Shown: positions 1 through 8,835 of the stretch, in pieces | Layout of the letters: each line of letters begins with the position of its first letter | Position numbering within the stretch: the stretch's first letter is position 1 | Assembly (NCBI GenBank): GCA_030682135.1 | Contig: JAUXQT010000041.1 | Coordinates: forward strand, 1-33,813 | DNA from: Nitrospirota bacterium | GTDB taxonomy: Bacteria > Nitrospirota > Nitrospiria > Nitrospirales > Nitrospiraceae | DNA: 33,813 nucleotides | Direction: 5' to 3' | Translations under genes and position numbers: made by a program | Notes under the pieces: generated by a model | What the model was told of the DNA's origin: nothing | Seen by the model: only the letters and a program-made list of their open reading frames with translations | The model's database searches: none

Positions 1-300
1 TTTCTTGCCCTCTTCGACGATTTCTTTCACCGTCTTGTCCGGATCGAGCTGTGGTTCCTGTTCCAGCAGACCGACGCTGTAGCCCTTCGAGCGGGTGATC
101 TCCCCGGTATAGTTCTGGTCGGTTCCGGCAATGATCCTGAGCAGCGAACTCTTGCCCGATCCGTTGAGGCCCAACACGCCGATCTTCGCGCCGTAGTAAA
201 ACCCCAAATAGATCTCGCGCAATACCTGCTTCTTCGGCGGATAGATCTTGCCGACATTGACGAGTGAGAAAATGACCTGCTTATCGTTTGTAGTCGCCAT
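1..300 (-). CDS. ettA: Energy-dependent translational throttle protein EttA, N-terminal part (ABC-F ATPase), cut by window edge
   Basis: This is the first 100 residues of an ABC-F protein; the rest lies beyond base 1. EttA binds the ribosomal E site and gates entry into elongation according to the ATP/ADP ratio. The start ATG is at 300-298, preceded by an AGGGG Shine-Dalgarno. The opening reads MATTNDKQVIFSLVNVGK, then YPPKKQVLREI, and the Walker A box GLNGSGKSS lies at about residues 44-52 inside KIGVLGLNGSGKSSLLRI, which closely matches E. coli EttA. The full family length is about 555 residues, so roughly 80 percent is missing here. It is cytosolic. It lies 82 bases downstream of the HugZ-like gene on the same strand and could be the last gene of that train or have its own promoter. 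Identity as EttA rather than another ABC-F paralog rests on the PPK and GLNGSGKS context. Confidence 0.9.
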   Translation of the reverse strand, partial: MATTNDKQVIFSLVNVGKIYPPKKQVLREIYLGFYYGAKIGVLGLNGSGKSSLLRIIAGTDQNYTGEITRSKGYSVGLLEQEPQLDPDKTVKEIVEEGKK

Positions 301-382
301 GCATTCCCCTACCTAGTGATGAACTGGTGAGTTGAAAAGAACCATCGTGCGGGATGCTCACAGGAACTTGTGCCAGCACCGG

Positions 383-1201
383 CTACAGCGAATGCAGGAC
401 TTGGTGCCCCGCCTGTGCCTGAACGGCCAAGCCGGCAAGGCCGGCCCTGACCTCCGACGCGTTGTGTACGGGGCTGCCAAAGGCCACCCGCCCACCCTGC
501 ATGCGGCCTGGAGTGGTGAGCCGAAGGTGAAAACCCAACCGGTCCAATGCCGTCACTGTCGCCTGCTGCGCCTCTGCATTGCCGAATACACGGGCCAGTA
601 GCAGCAACGTCTCCGCCTGCTCTGTATTAAATTCACGGATAAGTGTTGAGGCCTCATCGGCAAGCGGGTCCACGGCCGCCCTCGCGTAGTCGTCCGGCAT
701 CACCCAACCCATCGACCCAAACCCTCCGACAAAATAGATATCCGCCAGTGCCATGCGGAAAAAGCTAAAGTCCTCGAAGTCCACCCAGTAGGAGGCATTG
801 GCATGGCGTGCCAGGTAGAGCTCGCGAACCTGCAGGGCTTCCTCCCTCGGCACCTTGGTCACCGACCCCATCAATGTCACCCTGGCCGCACCCAGCGGAT
901 CGCTGCGGCTCTCAGGCGGTGTTACGAGCAAGCTGGCCCTTGGATCGCCCAGGAGATTTTGCGTATGCATCGCCATCGTGCTGATCAGAAAAACCGGTTG
1001 CCCCTCCTCGTCCAACCCGTAGGGCATCACCGATCCGAAGGGCCAGCCAGGCTGCTTGCGCGAGAGCGTCGAGAGACTACCCGACGACTGTAAATACACC
1101 AGCGTCTTGGCCCGCTCGGCATGGGACGGTTCAGGAACGTCAGGACCCTCTGAATCAGGCCCGCTGCTATGTTGTCCCGATGAAGACATGTCTGATCTCA
1201 T
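383..1201 (-). CDS. HugZ-like pyridoxamine 5'-phosphate oxidase-fold protein with DUF2470-type C-terminus
   Basis: A 272-residue cytosolic protein with a split-barrel flavin/heme-binding fold at about residues 30-180 and a C-terminal helical domain at about 190-265. The N-terminal half has the typical run ending SVMPYGLDEEGQPVFLIS, then MHTQNLLGDPRASLLV and ARVTLMGSV. The middle carries YWVDFEDFSFFRMALADIYFVGGFGSMGWV, written here only to residue level by its FVGGFGSMGWV core. This order is characteristic of heme-utilisation HugZ-like proteins with a DUF2470 tail. Members bind heme or flavin; the substrate here cannot be read from sequence. The first 30 residues are low-complexity (Ser, Pro, Glu) and an internal ATG at 1189 is possible. 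A GGGAG lies almost directly before the first ATG, so the start is uncertain. Confidence 0.8.
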   Translation of the reverse strand: MRSDMSSSGQHSSGPDSEGPDVPEPSHAERAKTLVYLQSSGSLSTLSRKQPGWPFGSVMPYGLDEEGQPVFLISTMAMHTQNLLGDPRASLLVTPPESRSDPLGAARVTLMGSVTKVPREEALQVRELYLARHANASYWVDFEDFSFFRMALADIYFVGGFGSMGWVMPDDYARAAVDPLADEASTLIREFNTEQAETLLLLARVFGNAEAQQATVTALDRLGFHLRLTTPGRMQGGRVAFGSPVHNASEVRAGLAGLAVQAQAGHQVLHSL

Positions 1202-1305
1202 ACTCCCTGCAATGAACCGGATGACACCTTACCCTGGATCTGTCGAACATTTCCACTGAGGACGGGGTCGTGCCGGAGGATTCAGTTGGACGTAGGCAGA
1301 GCGGT

Positions 1306-1473
1306 TCACATTCCAATTTCTTGCGATACCCGGACTTCCGATTCGTCGTCGATTTCCTCCAGGCAACTGAAGCAGGTAAAGGGAAACCGGTCGACGGGGA
1401 TCGCACAGGATTCGCCGATGGACGAATCGTCTATCGCCGGCCCACCGCATTCTTTATGGATTAAGACGAGCAT
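1306..1473 (-). CDS. Small zinc-ribbon-like protein, 55 residues
   Basis: I translated this short frame by hand: it begins MLVLIHKECGGPAIDD, contains FTCFSCLEEID, and ends QEIGM. The spacing H6, C9 ... C34-x2-C37 suggests a small metal-binding knuckle (a zinc ribbon with one Cys-x2-Cys pair and a His/Cys pair). The ATG at 1473-1471 follows AGGGAG at good spacing, and the stop of the upstream hydrolase at 1489 is only 15 bases away, so it is very likely translated from the same transcript. No function can be assigned. Similar small Cys-rich proteins can act as regulators or protein-protein adaptors, but that is general knowledge and not seen here. Confidence 0.7.
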   Translation of the reverse strand: MLVLIHKECGGPAIDDSSIGESCAIPVDRFPFTCFSCLEEIDDESEVRVSQEIGM

Positions 1474-1488
1474 AGGGCTCCCTTCACA

Positions 1489-2244
1489 CTATGTTGCACT
1501 CACGACAAGACGCCGAAACATATCCAGATGCTCAGGACTACTCAGGCGATGGTCGCCCGGAACGAGATGGAGGTCGATCGGAAACGAGGGAGCGAGACCT
1601 CGCAACTGCTCAACGAACTGACTGCTGCCTTGCGGCAGAATCACCTGGTCTTGCTGGCCGTGGAGAATGGCCGTGCTCACTGGCCGCAGCCGGTCGAAAC
1701 TCCTGCCCCAGTAGGCCCTGCTCTCTTCCACCCAGTTCCAGGCGAGAGGATAGTCCCGATGGGCCGGCTCGTCGTCCCAGGGCATCCAGCCGGCGGTATG
1801 CCAGTCATGGCATCGCTCCGGTGCAATCGATTGCGCCCGCAGGCCCATCATATTGAACGCCGGTGCGATGAGCACCAGCCGCTCGATGCCAGCACATTCC
1901 TGCGCCATCAGCCAGGCGATCCAGCCTCCGAGTGAATTGCCGACGATGGTGATCGGCGGTCCACCTTTGAGCCTATTCAGAACGAGCCGCGCGTCGGCGA
2001 TCCAATCGGAGAGCGTATAGTCGACGAACCGTCCCTCCGAGTCGCCAAAGCCTCGCACATCGTAACAACAGAACCCCCAGCCTTCTTCTTCACACCATTG
2101 CGCGAGCGCTTTGCTCTTGTTGCCCCACCGTTTAGAGAGAAAGCCGGTGATGAACAGAATCTGGCGATCCTTCCCCATCGCGCGATCCCCTCGAATCAGC
2201 TTGCCATCGGCGCCTTTGAGCTCGAAGGACTGTGGACCGCTCAT
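1489..2244 (-). CDS. Alpha/beta hydrolase (ABHD10-like serine hydrolase)
   Basis: A 251-residue protein starting MSGPQSFELKG. The start at 2244 is chosen because it overlaps the stop of the upstream esterase as ATGA, a usual sign of translational coupling; the frame stays open further upstream but those codons lie inside the neighbour. The nucleophile elbow GNSLGG places the catalytic Ser at about 104, with candidate Asp 199 in HGQQDQVI and His 232 in GDHRLSS, a complete triad. CCYDVRGFGDSEG is the usual strand-turn before the elbow. The fold resembles the eukaryotic ABHD10 thioesterase/esterase group. No signal peptide is seen, so it is probably cytosolic. The substrate is unknown. Confidence 0.85.
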   Translation of the reverse strand: MSGPQSFELKGADGKLIRGDRAMGKDRQILFITGFLSKRWGNKSKALAQWCEEEGWGFCCYDVRGFGDSEGRFVDYTLSDWIADARLVLNRLKGGPPITIVGNSLGGWIAWLMAQECAGIERLVLIAPAFNMMGLRAQSIAPERCHDWHTAGWMPWDDEPAHRDYPLAWNWVEESRAYWGRSFDRLRPVSTAILHGQQDQVILPQGSSQFVEQLRGLAPSFPIDLHLVPGDHRLSSPEHLDMFRRLVVSAT

Positions 2245-2960
2245 GGATGAATCACTGCCTTGGTAATGAACAGACCCAACCGCTGCAATACCACTCGCGG
2301 GATCTCGTGCCCACCTCGGAAGCTGTGCCAATCAACCGCAAGCCCCCCGTGCAGCAACGTGTCTCGCAGCTTTTCTGCCCCCACGTAGGGCAAGATCTCA
2401 TCCTGCATCCCATGGCTTTGAAAGACCGGCAGGCCTTTGCGCTTATGCAGGAGCGGGCCCCATTCCTGTGCGGCGAGGAGCGTGCCGGACATTTGAATCA
2501 GCCCGGCATAGGGCTGCGTCGTTCTGAGCATCAGATCGCAGGCCAACATGGCGCCCTGGGAAAATCCCCCCAGGATGGTCTTACGCGGCTCCGCGCCAAA
2601 TTTCTGTTCGATTTCTTTGAGGAAGGTCAGCATCGTCTCGCGCGCCGGAGCCAGGCCTTTGGGAATGTCTTGCGAGAGGTCGCGTACTCTGCCGGCTGCG
2701 CGATCCTGCGCAATGCGAGTCATGTCGATGAGCCACCAGGCCCGCGCATCGCTCGGCCCGAAACTCAACGAGAGCGGGCCTTCGGGAAAGACGAACCTCG
2801 TGCCAGCCGGCACGTTCAAGACGTCGGCCAGCGAGACGAGATCGTCCCCCGGCGCGCCGAAGCCATGCAGGAGCAGGACGAGCGGACCACGCCCTCCGCC
2901 CTTGCCATCTGTGCCGCCCGTGATACGTGTCCGCAATCCGCCGATCTGTTCTTCGCGCAT
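2241..2960 (-). CDS. Phospholipase/carboxylesterase family hydrolase
   Basis: A 239-residue alpha/beta hydrolase of the acyl-protein-thioesterase-like carboxylesterase family. PLVLLLHGFGAPGDDL gives the oxyanion strand-turn, GGFSQGAML the nucleophile elbow (Ser 134), SHGMQDEILPY the acid (Asp 187) and GGHEIP the catalytic His 218. Length and motif spacing are normal for the family. It is probably a soluble esterase on short acyl esters; the physiological substrate cannot be told. It starts 11 bases after the stop of the large membrane protein and overlaps the next hydrolase by 4 bases, so all three are probably co-translated from one mRNA. Confidence 0.88.
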   Translation of the reverse strand: MREEQIGGLRTRITGGTDGKGGGRGPLVLLLHGFGAPGDDLVSLADVLNVPAGTRFVFPEGPLSLSFGPSDARAWWLIDMTRIAQDRAAGRVRDLSQDIPKGLAPARETMLTFLKEIEQKFGAEPRKTILGGFSQGAMLACDLMLRTTQPYAGLIQMSGTLLAAQEWGPLLHKRKGLPVFQSHGMQDEILPYVGAEKLRDTLLHGGLAVDWHSFRGGHEIPRVVLQRLGLFITKAVIHP

Positions 2961-2971
2961 TCAGTATCCCG

Positions 2972-5900
2972 TTATTTCATATACCAATATTGCAGCAAGG
3001 CGACGATGCCGTAGAGCGACGACTCGATCACCGGCTGTTGATAGAGGGGCACGAAGGCCCCCTGTTCGTTCTCTTCCACTTCGTCGATCACATACTGGAT
3101 CTGCTTCACGCGGACATCGTGATCCTTGCCGCCTCCCAAAGCCTGGACCATCTGGCGGCTGAGCCCGGCCAGCATAGCTGATTTTGCCTTGCTGGCCGAC
3201 TGGTACAGCAAGTAGGAACCCATCAGCGCCAGCACGACGTTCAACGACCAGGAGAGGATCAACAGAAGAGGATAATTCCAGATATCGAAGTAGTCGTTCC
3301 GCGCGGCGATCATCACCAACAAAGCGATGAAGGGATAACGAATCAAGCGATTCACCACTTCGGTCCGTTGCGCAATGAGATCGACCACAGCCAGGTATTT
3401 CAGCTTTTCAAACTCGGCTTTCTGGGCCTGGCCCAGACCATATTCCCGGAGATATTCTTCTTGAACCTGATCGGACCAGCCACCGGTCGAGGCGGTCACC
3501 CAGCCGATCCACCGCCGGCACAGCATGACCGCATCGAACACCGCCAGATTGAGCAACACCACGAAACCGGCGCTGCTCAGCGCCATGATCCAATCGATGC
3601 CGCAACTCAACCGGCCGCGGCAGGGATGAATCATTTCTTCGTTCAAGACCCAATGCTGCAACGGCCACATGATCGCGAGATAGAGGAGGAACAAGAGAAT
3701 AGTCCTGGTCACACGCTGCGCGGGCTTGCCGGCCTCGCGATACCAGGACCAGGCTTGATCCACCGTCGTCGCCGTCCTGGTCGCAGCCGGATGGTAGACC
3801 CGCTGCAAGTTGGTCCAGAAGGTCCGGAGTGACCATCGGCAGCGGCCCGACTCATCCTGAAATAAAAAATCCTCGCCGATCGCGTCGCTGTTCTTGGCCA
3901 AATCGCGCAGCCCCTTCCCCAGCATGACCAGACAGAGAGTCACGACGAAGAGGCGGAGGAGTTCGCTCGGCCAGACGCTGACCCCGGCGGTCCAGGAGAA
4001 GGGTTCCCCTTCGTCATGATTGGCTAACAGCGCTTCTGCCCCGCCGAAGGCGACGAAGGCTGCGAACGACGCGACCGCGACGAGGGCCGCGACCGTCAGC
4101 AGACGAGGATGTCGCAAGACCCACAGCCAGAGCCGCTCATTGCTCCAGGCGATGACCGTGGCGATCAACAGCGCCACGACCAGCGCCGCCGCGACCGCGG
4201 TGTTATCGAATCCGACTCCCTGTTTCAGGGCTCCCAGTTCATCCGTATGAGCCAGGTCCTGCCTGAGTGGATGGACCGTGCGCAGCCCCTCCTTGTCCAC
4301 CGGGCTCAAGTCCACCGCCCCGTCGCGACTCACTTCAAAGATCCTGGGGTGAGATCCTGCATCGTAGATGCGGTCGTCCGGCGTCAAGTCGACATGGTAC
4401 CCGGTCGTGCAGGGTCCCGTCGTGGACGGCTGATGGCCGGCCGATCCACAAGCGACAAACTGCACCGCTTGCAGGGCGGCTAGGTAGGCCGATGTTTGAT
4501 AGCTGCTCCGGAACGGCGGGACGTCGCGTTGGAGTCCCCCCTCCAATTGCAGTCCGAACGGGGAGGCGATCACCATGTTGCGTGTCGATTTGTATTCGCT
4601 CGAATGGAGGTGGCGCGCATCGAGATCGACGGTAAAAAAGATCGCATGGGGGAACGCGGGCCTGAGGGCCTTGATGATGAGCAACGCGTCGTAGGGGTCC
4701 GTGCCCAGGATGCCGATGGCCCTCGCGCCTTCCCCTTCCTCGTAAATACGCGCGACCAAAGCCCGCACGTAGTCGAGCTGGCTCGTTCCTTCAGGACGGT
4801 CCCGCTGATCGTCTTTCAGGACCGTCTTGTCCGCGCGAGCGATTTTCCCCTTCTCTTCGCCCGGCACTTCCCCATCGAGGCCGCCGAGGTAGCTATAACG
4901 AAAGACGTTGAGCGTGAGCGACTCGTAGTCGGCGGGACGTTGAATCTGCAAATCGATGGCCTGCGACAGGGTCGGACACCATTTCTTGATGTCCACCGGA
5001 ACCTGAATCTGTCTCAAGTCGGCTTCCGGAAACGTCGCCACCTTCGCACAGGCTGCGGCGCGGAACTCGATCGGCAGAGTCCGCCCGTAAAACGAATCCC
5101 ATTCCCCGATGAGGATCACCGCGTCCCAACCGAGACGGACTTGCCGGCGCTCTAATTCCTCAACCAGCGCGCCGAATAGCCGATCGTCCGAGCCGACATC
5201 GTAGACGAGGCGAACGTTGGCAAGCGCCAGCCGGCGGTGAAACTCCTGCTCGCAGACCTCATAGGTCGTACAGGAGGTGCCTTTGCCGCCCTCTGTCTTG
5301 AGTCCGTAGGCGAGCAGGCCCTTCATCGCACTCGTCCAAGGCGAATAGAGCTCGATCGCGCCGTCGGCATTCGGCCAGACGCCGATTCCCTCGTGCGGCT
5401 CGCCATACAGGTCCCCGGCTTCCTGCAAGAAGCTGCGAAATTCCGACGAACTGCGCGGGCCCATGATTTTGAACGTGACTGCCTGTTGTACAGTCGGATT
5501 CAGACGGACGAGTTTTCGCTTATCGTCGGTCAGGAGACATTCATGTTTCTGTTTCGCCTCCTGGCAGACCAAGGATTGGGAAAGAGAGGTCAGGGTCGCC
5601 AAGAACCCCCGATTGAGGGCCTCTTCCGGCAGCCAGACGACCAGAACGGCGGAGGCACGCGAAGCCTCTTCTCCGCAGACGCGTGTCTTTCTCAAGCGAT
5701 ACCATTCATAGGGCAGAGCCTGCAGGGCTCCTTGCGGCTCCCATTCCACGAAGGAGAGATGGCCCTCGTCCTCCGGCACATAACAACCGACACCCAGCGC
5801 AGTGCCAATGGCATAACGATCGCGGATGCGCGACTCGGTGCCTTCGACGTAGGGCCCCCCGCTCGTGGTCACTAGGAGCACGGTGATGCGCTGTCCGCTC

Positions 5901-6202
5901 CTGGTCCGTTCGGCAATGGTCTGTCTCAGCGCGCCAAGCCGTTGCGAGAGGGTGGAGTCCGTTCCGGCAGTCTTGCCGGTCGGTCCCGTTCCGCGCAGGC
6001 CCCGCTGCACGGCTGCCACCGGATCTTCCCACAAGCGCGCACGAACCAACTGTTCGCCGGTCGTCGGGTTCATCTCCAGCCCCGTACCGACCGGCCGAGA
6101 GCTGCGCAGAGGCTCTTTCACCAGCAACACCCCGGCAATGGCCAGCACGAGTGTGAGGGCTCCCGCCACCGCTAGTTTCGAATCGCCGCGTCCTTTAGCC
6201 AT
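2972..6202 (-). CDS. Large membrane protein of unknown function with big extracytoplasmic domain
   Basis: 1076 residues, family not recognised. Hydrophobic segments are visible at about 10-28, 668-686, 700-720, 748-765, 832-852, 872-894, 955-968, 977-1000 and 1057-1072. The first acts as a signal anchor, which leaves residues 30-665 as one large soluble domain, probably periplasmic, followed by a membrane bundle. The soluble part has alternating strand/helix segments such as AVILIGEWDSFYGR (361-374), AIGILGTDPYDALLIIKAL (495-513) and AIFFTVDLDARHLHS (520-534). These look like a Rossmann-type or periplasmic-binding-protein-like fold; this is inference only. It contains several paired cysteines (for example 311/317, 213/222 and 585/598) that could form disulfides. 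It lies between selO and two esterases with short gaps, suggesting a common transcript. Confidence 0.75.
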   Translation of the reverse strand: MAKGRGDSKLAVAGALTLVLAIAGVLLVKEPLRSSRPVGTGLEMNPTTGEQLVRARLWEDPVAAVQRGLRGTGPTGKTAGTDSTLSQRLGALRQTIAERTRSGQRITVLLVTTSGGPYVEGTESRIRDRYAIGTALGVGCYVPEDEGHLSFVEWEPQGALQALPYEWYRLRKTRVCGEEASRASAVLVVWLPEEALNRGFLATLTSLSQSLVCQEAKQKHECLLTDDKRKLVRLNPTVQQAVTFKIMGPRSSSEFRSFLQEAGDLYGEPHEGIGVWPNADGAIELYSPWTSAMKGLLAYGLKTEGGKGTSCTTYEVCEQEFHRRLALANVRLVYDVGSDDRLFGALVEELERRQVRLGWDAVILIGEWDSFYGRTLPIEFRAAACAKVATFPEADLRQIQVPVDIKKWCPTLSQAIDLQIQRPADYESLTLNVFRYSYLGGLDGEVPGEEKGKIARADKTVLKDDQRDRPEGTSQLDYVRALVARIYEEGEGARAIGILGTDPYDALLIIKALRPAFPHAIFFTVDLDARHLHSSEYKSTRNMVIASPFGLQLEGGLQRDVPPFRSSYQTSAYLAALQAVQFVACGSAGHQPSTTGPCTTGYHVDLTPDDRIYDAGSHPRIFEVSRDGAVDLSPVDKEGLRTVHPLRQDLAHTDELGALKQGVGFDNTAVAAALVVALLIATVIAWSNERLWLWVLRHPRLLTVAALVAVASFAAFVAFGGAEALLANHDEGEPFSWTAGVSVWPSELLRLFVVTLCLVMLGKGLRDLAKNSDAIGEDFLFQDESGRCRWSLRTFWTNLQRVYHPAATRTATTVDQAWSWYREAGKPAQRVTRTILLFLLYLAIMWPLQHWVLNEEMIHPCRGRLSCGIDWIMALSSAGFVVLLNLAVFDAVMLCRRWIGWVTASTGGWSDQVQEEYLREYGLGQAQKAEFEKLKYLAVVDLIAQRTEVVNRLIRYPFIALLVMIAARNDYFDIWNYPLLLILSWSLNVVLALMGSYLLYQSASKAKSAMLAGLSRQMVQALGGGKDHDVRVKQIQYVIDEVEENEQGAFVPLYQQPVIESSLYGIVALLQYWYMK

Positions 6203-6266
6203 ACATAAGTCCGTTGTCTGTGATGCGCTGCGTGAACAAGCAGCCTATACAAATTGTGAGACGGTC

Positions 6267-7742
6267 CTACGAACTACAACTCACGGAGAGATGTTTGCCC
6301 CAATTGGGAGGCGCAGCCGCGTAGGCCTCCATGCCAGGCTGATCGTGATAGGGATGCTGCAGCAGTACGAGCAGCCGGTCGATTTCAGAAAAGTCCTTCT
6401 GCTGCGCCTTCTCGATGGCAGTCTGCGCCAGATAGTTGCGAAGGATGTACTTGGGATTGACGCGATTCATCCGGACGAGACGCTCCTCGTCCCGGCTCCC
6501 CTCTTCGCGCAACCGGTTCTTGTACCGGCTGGCCCATTGGTCGAAGGCCGCACGATCCACGAAAAAGTCACGAAGCGGCTCGTTCAACGAGGCGACTCCG
6601 CTCTGAAAGGAACCCAGCGTCCGAAACACGTTTGTGTAATCGACATGGTGCAGGTGCATGAGGGCCAGGAGGTCTTGAATCAACGAGGCATCCTCTTCCT
6701 TCGTCTCGATGAGTCCGAACTTGGCCCGCATCAACTCCATGTAGCGGCCTTCGCAGAGGGGAGTATAGCGATCCAGCGACGCTTTCAAGTCTTCCTTCTC
6801 TGCCAACGGGAGGAGCGCCTGCGCCAGACAACTCAGATTCCAGAGCCCGATATAGGGCTGTTGATTGAAGGCATAACGGCCGTTGTGGTCGGAATGGTTG
6901 CAGATGAAACCGGGGTCGTAGTCGTCGAGAAATCCGAAGGGACCATAGTCGAGCGTGAGGCCCAGGATCGACATGTTGTCCGTATTCATGACTCCATGCG
7001 CCCAGCCGACCGCCTGCCATTGCGCGATCAGCCTCGCCGTGCGCTCCACCAGCTCGGCAAAGAAACGGGCATACTTATCTGTCGCCGCCGTGAGATGCGG
7101 ATAGTGCGTCGCAATCACGTAATCGGCCAAGAGCCTGAGCTGTTCATGTTGTTTTCGATAATAGAGAATCTCGAACGAGCCGAACCGCACATGCGAAGGC
7201 GCCATACGGAGCACGATCGCGCCAGTCTCAACCTGTTCACGGTAGACCTTGTGGTCGCTGCCCACGATGCACAAAGCCCTCGTCGTCGGGATGCCCAGGC
7301 CATGCATCGCTTCGCTGCAGAGATATTCGCGGATGGTGGATCGCAAGACGGCGCGGCCGTCGCCGTCGCGTGAAAAGGGCGTGGGGCCTGCGCCTTTGAG
7401 CTGCAAGTCCCATCGCTCACCTCGCCCGTTCTGGACCTCGCCCAGAAGAATGGCGCGCCCGTCGCCGAGCTGCGGCACATAGACTCCGAATTGATGGCCG
7501 GAATAGAGCATCGCCAACGGTTCCATCCCCGGAACCAGCATGCTCCCGCCAAACACGCCGGCAAATTCCGGCCGCTTCGCTTGCTCCGGATCAAGATCGA
7601 TCAACTCAGCCGCCGCCCGATTGAAACTGATGAGATACGGCGGTTCCGAAAACGGCGTGGGATTCAGCTTCGCGTAGAGCGCCTCGGGCAGGCGGGCATA
7701 GGTATTGTCGAACGACAATGTTTCCAACTGGTATCTGCTCAT
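6267..7742 (-). CDS. selO: Protein adenylyltransferase SelO (YdiU family)
   Basis: 491 residues, the usual length. SelO is a pseudokinase that binds ATP in a flipped orientation and transfers AMP to Ser/Thr/Tyr of target proteins; bacterial members are linked to oxidative stress. Visible features are SGHQFGVYVPQLGDGRA, LQLKGAGPTPFSRDGDGR (Lys 116), the REYLCSEAM helix (Glu 139), GVMNTDNMSILG (Asp 255, Asn 256) and DYGPFGFLDDY (Asp 265). These match the catalytic Lys, Glu, Asp and metal-binding residues of the family with an offset of three from the Pseudomonas enzyme. The protein ends VSCSS, with Cys at the third-last position where animal SelO has selenocysteine. It starts 18 bases after the carbonic anhydrase stop and shows no good Shine-Dalgarno, so coupled translation is likely. 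Confidence 0.95.
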   Translation of the reverse strand: MSRYQLETLSFDNTYARLPEALYAKLNPTPFSEPPYLISFNRAAAELIDLDPEQAKRPEFAGVFGGSMLVPGMEPLAMLYSGHQFGVYVPQLGDGRAILLGEVQNGRGERWDLQLKGAGPTPFSRDGDGRAVLRSTIREYLCSEAMHGLGIPTTRALCIVGSDHKVYREQVETGAIVLRMAPSHVRFGSFEILYYRKQHEQLRLLADYVIATHYPHLTAATDKYARFFAELVERTARLIAQWQAVGWAHGVMNTDNMSILGLTLDYGPFGFLDDYDPGFICNHSDHNGRYAFNQQPYIGLWNLSCLAQALLPLAEKEDLKASLDRYTPLCEGRYMELMRAKFGLIETKEEDASLIQDLLALMHLHHVDYTNVFRTLGSFQSGVASLNEPLRDFFVDRAAFDQWASRYKNRLREEGSRDEERLVRMNRVNPKYILRNYLAQTAIEKAQQKDFSEIDRLLVLLQHPYHDQPGMEAYAAAPPNWGKHLSVSCSS

Positions 7743-7760
7743 GGGTGGAGCATGGCAGGA

Positions 7761-8408
7761 CTAGCTCGATGTTTTCAAGCGAGGATAGGTCTCGTCCAAC
7801 AGAGAGGTGAATTGTTCGGAGTCGAAGTCGTAGACCCACACCTCGCCGGTCGAGATGGAATAGACCCACCCATGGAGATCCACCTTCTTCTGGCGCAGAA
7901 GCAGGGCGACGGAGGGGTGGGTGCGCAGATGGTCGAGCTGGGACCGGACGTTTTCTTGCGTCGTCTTGACCAGCCGATCGGTACCCGTCAGATCGGTATA
8001 ATGCTCGCGCATCAAGCGACGGGTGGTTTCAGCCTGCCCGACCCATTCCCTGAACGCCGGAAGATCGGACACGTCTTCGGGATTCAGCAGGGCCTTCATG
8101 ACGGCGCAATCGGTATGGCCGCAGACGATGATGTGGGGAACTTTCAAGACCGCCATCGCATATTCGATCGTGGCCGTGCTGCCGCCTTGCATCGAGCCGT
8201 ATGGCGGCACCATGTTGCCGGCGTTCCTGAGAATGAACAGCTCGCCGGGATCGGTCTGTGTGAGGAGGGTGGGGTCCACTCGCGAATCGGAACAGGTAAT
8301 GAAGAGCGCCCTGGGAGACTGATTGCCGGAAAGCCTCGTAAACAGCGCTTTCTTCTTCTCGAACACTTCAGTCCGAAATTTGAGAAAACCTTTGACGAGT
8401 TTTTCCAT
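7761..8408 (-). CDS. Beta-class carbonic anhydrase
   Basis: 215 residues. It interconverts CO2 and bicarbonate in the cytosol using a zinc ion. The signature ITCSDSRVDP gives ligand Cys 39 and the Asp 41/Arg 43 dyad, and IIVCGHTDCAVM gives His 98 and Cys 101, so the active site is complete. ILRNAGNMVPPYG and GSTATIEYAM are further family markers. The start ATG at 8408 follows GAGAGG. It lies 15 bases after an MpsC-like gene and across a divergent promoter region from the DAB operon, so its natural role would be to balance CO2 and bicarbonate with the uptake system. The specific clade (Can- or CynT-like) is not decided here. Confidence 0.95.
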   Translation of the reverse strand: MEKLVKGFLKFRTEVFEKKKALFTRLSGNQSPRALFITCSDSRVDPTLLTQTDPGELFILRNAGNMVPPYGSMQGGSTATIEYAMAVLKVPHIIVCGHTDCAVMKALLNPEDVSDLPAFREWVGQAETTRRLMREHYTDLTGTDRLVKTTQENVRSQLDHLRTHPSVALLLRQKKVDLHGWVYSISTGEVWVYDFDSEQFTSLLDETYPRLKTSS

Positions 8409-8423
8409 CGTGCCGGTGCCTCT

Positions 8424-8768
8424 CTATTGGCTTCCGCTCTGGATCTCGCGGTCGAGCGTGAACACGAACACCCGTTCACTGAGCTGGACGTCGATGTCGG
8501 TAAAGAGCGCGAGCGTTTTAGCGCCGGTGATCTCGCTCACTTGCTCGCACAGTTTGTCGCGGCCCTGCGCGATGAGATTCTGCCGCAATCGTTTCACCAT
8601 GTCGATGCCTTCCACCGTCTTGGCCAACTGACGTTCGGCCGGCGTCAGCACCCCCTTGAGCCGGACCACGACGAGATCCCGCACGATGAATGCGCGCACC
8701 TCATCGGGGCCGCGTCCCATGAATTCCTGCTCGAACTTGATAACGGCGTTGCGAATGGCGTTTTCCAC
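8424..8768 (-). CDS. MpsC-like protein (DUF2294), copy 1
   Basis: 114 residues, a small soluble alpha/beta protein. The family is named after MpsC of the staphylococcal mpsABC locus, where MpsA and MpsB are the DabB and DabA homologues that supply bicarbonate. Typical blocks are VIKFEQEFMGRGPDEVRAF, VRDLVVVRLKGVLTPAE and ALFTDIDVQLSERVFVFT. The start is GTG at 8768-8766, preceded by AGAAGAGG at good spacing. It is about 70 percent identical by eye to the gene at 8836-9210, so the two arose by tandem duplication. The molecular role of this family is not established; location across from dabB/dabA suggests support or regulation of that transporter. Confidence 0.88.
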   Translation of the reverse strand: MENAIRNAVIKFEQEFMGRGPDEVRAFIVRDLVVVRLKGVLTPAERQLAKTVEGIDMVKRLRQNLIAQGRDKLCEQVSEITGAKTLALFTDIDVQLSERVFVFTLDREIQSGSQ

Positions 8769-8835
8769 GTCAGGCCCTCTTCTGATTCAACCCAAGATCG
8801 CCCGGATGGGGATTTCCGTTCGCCCTCGGCGAGGT

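Noticed and set aside
2232-3014. Open frame of 260 codons on the plus strand
   Set aside because: Antisense to the carboxylesterase, which has a full catalytic triad.
5865-7373. Open frame of 502 codons on the plus strand
   Set aside because: It lies opposite selO and the membrane protein, which have clear motifs. The translation has no recognisable domain and is Arg-rich, as usual for antisense frames in GC-rich DNA.
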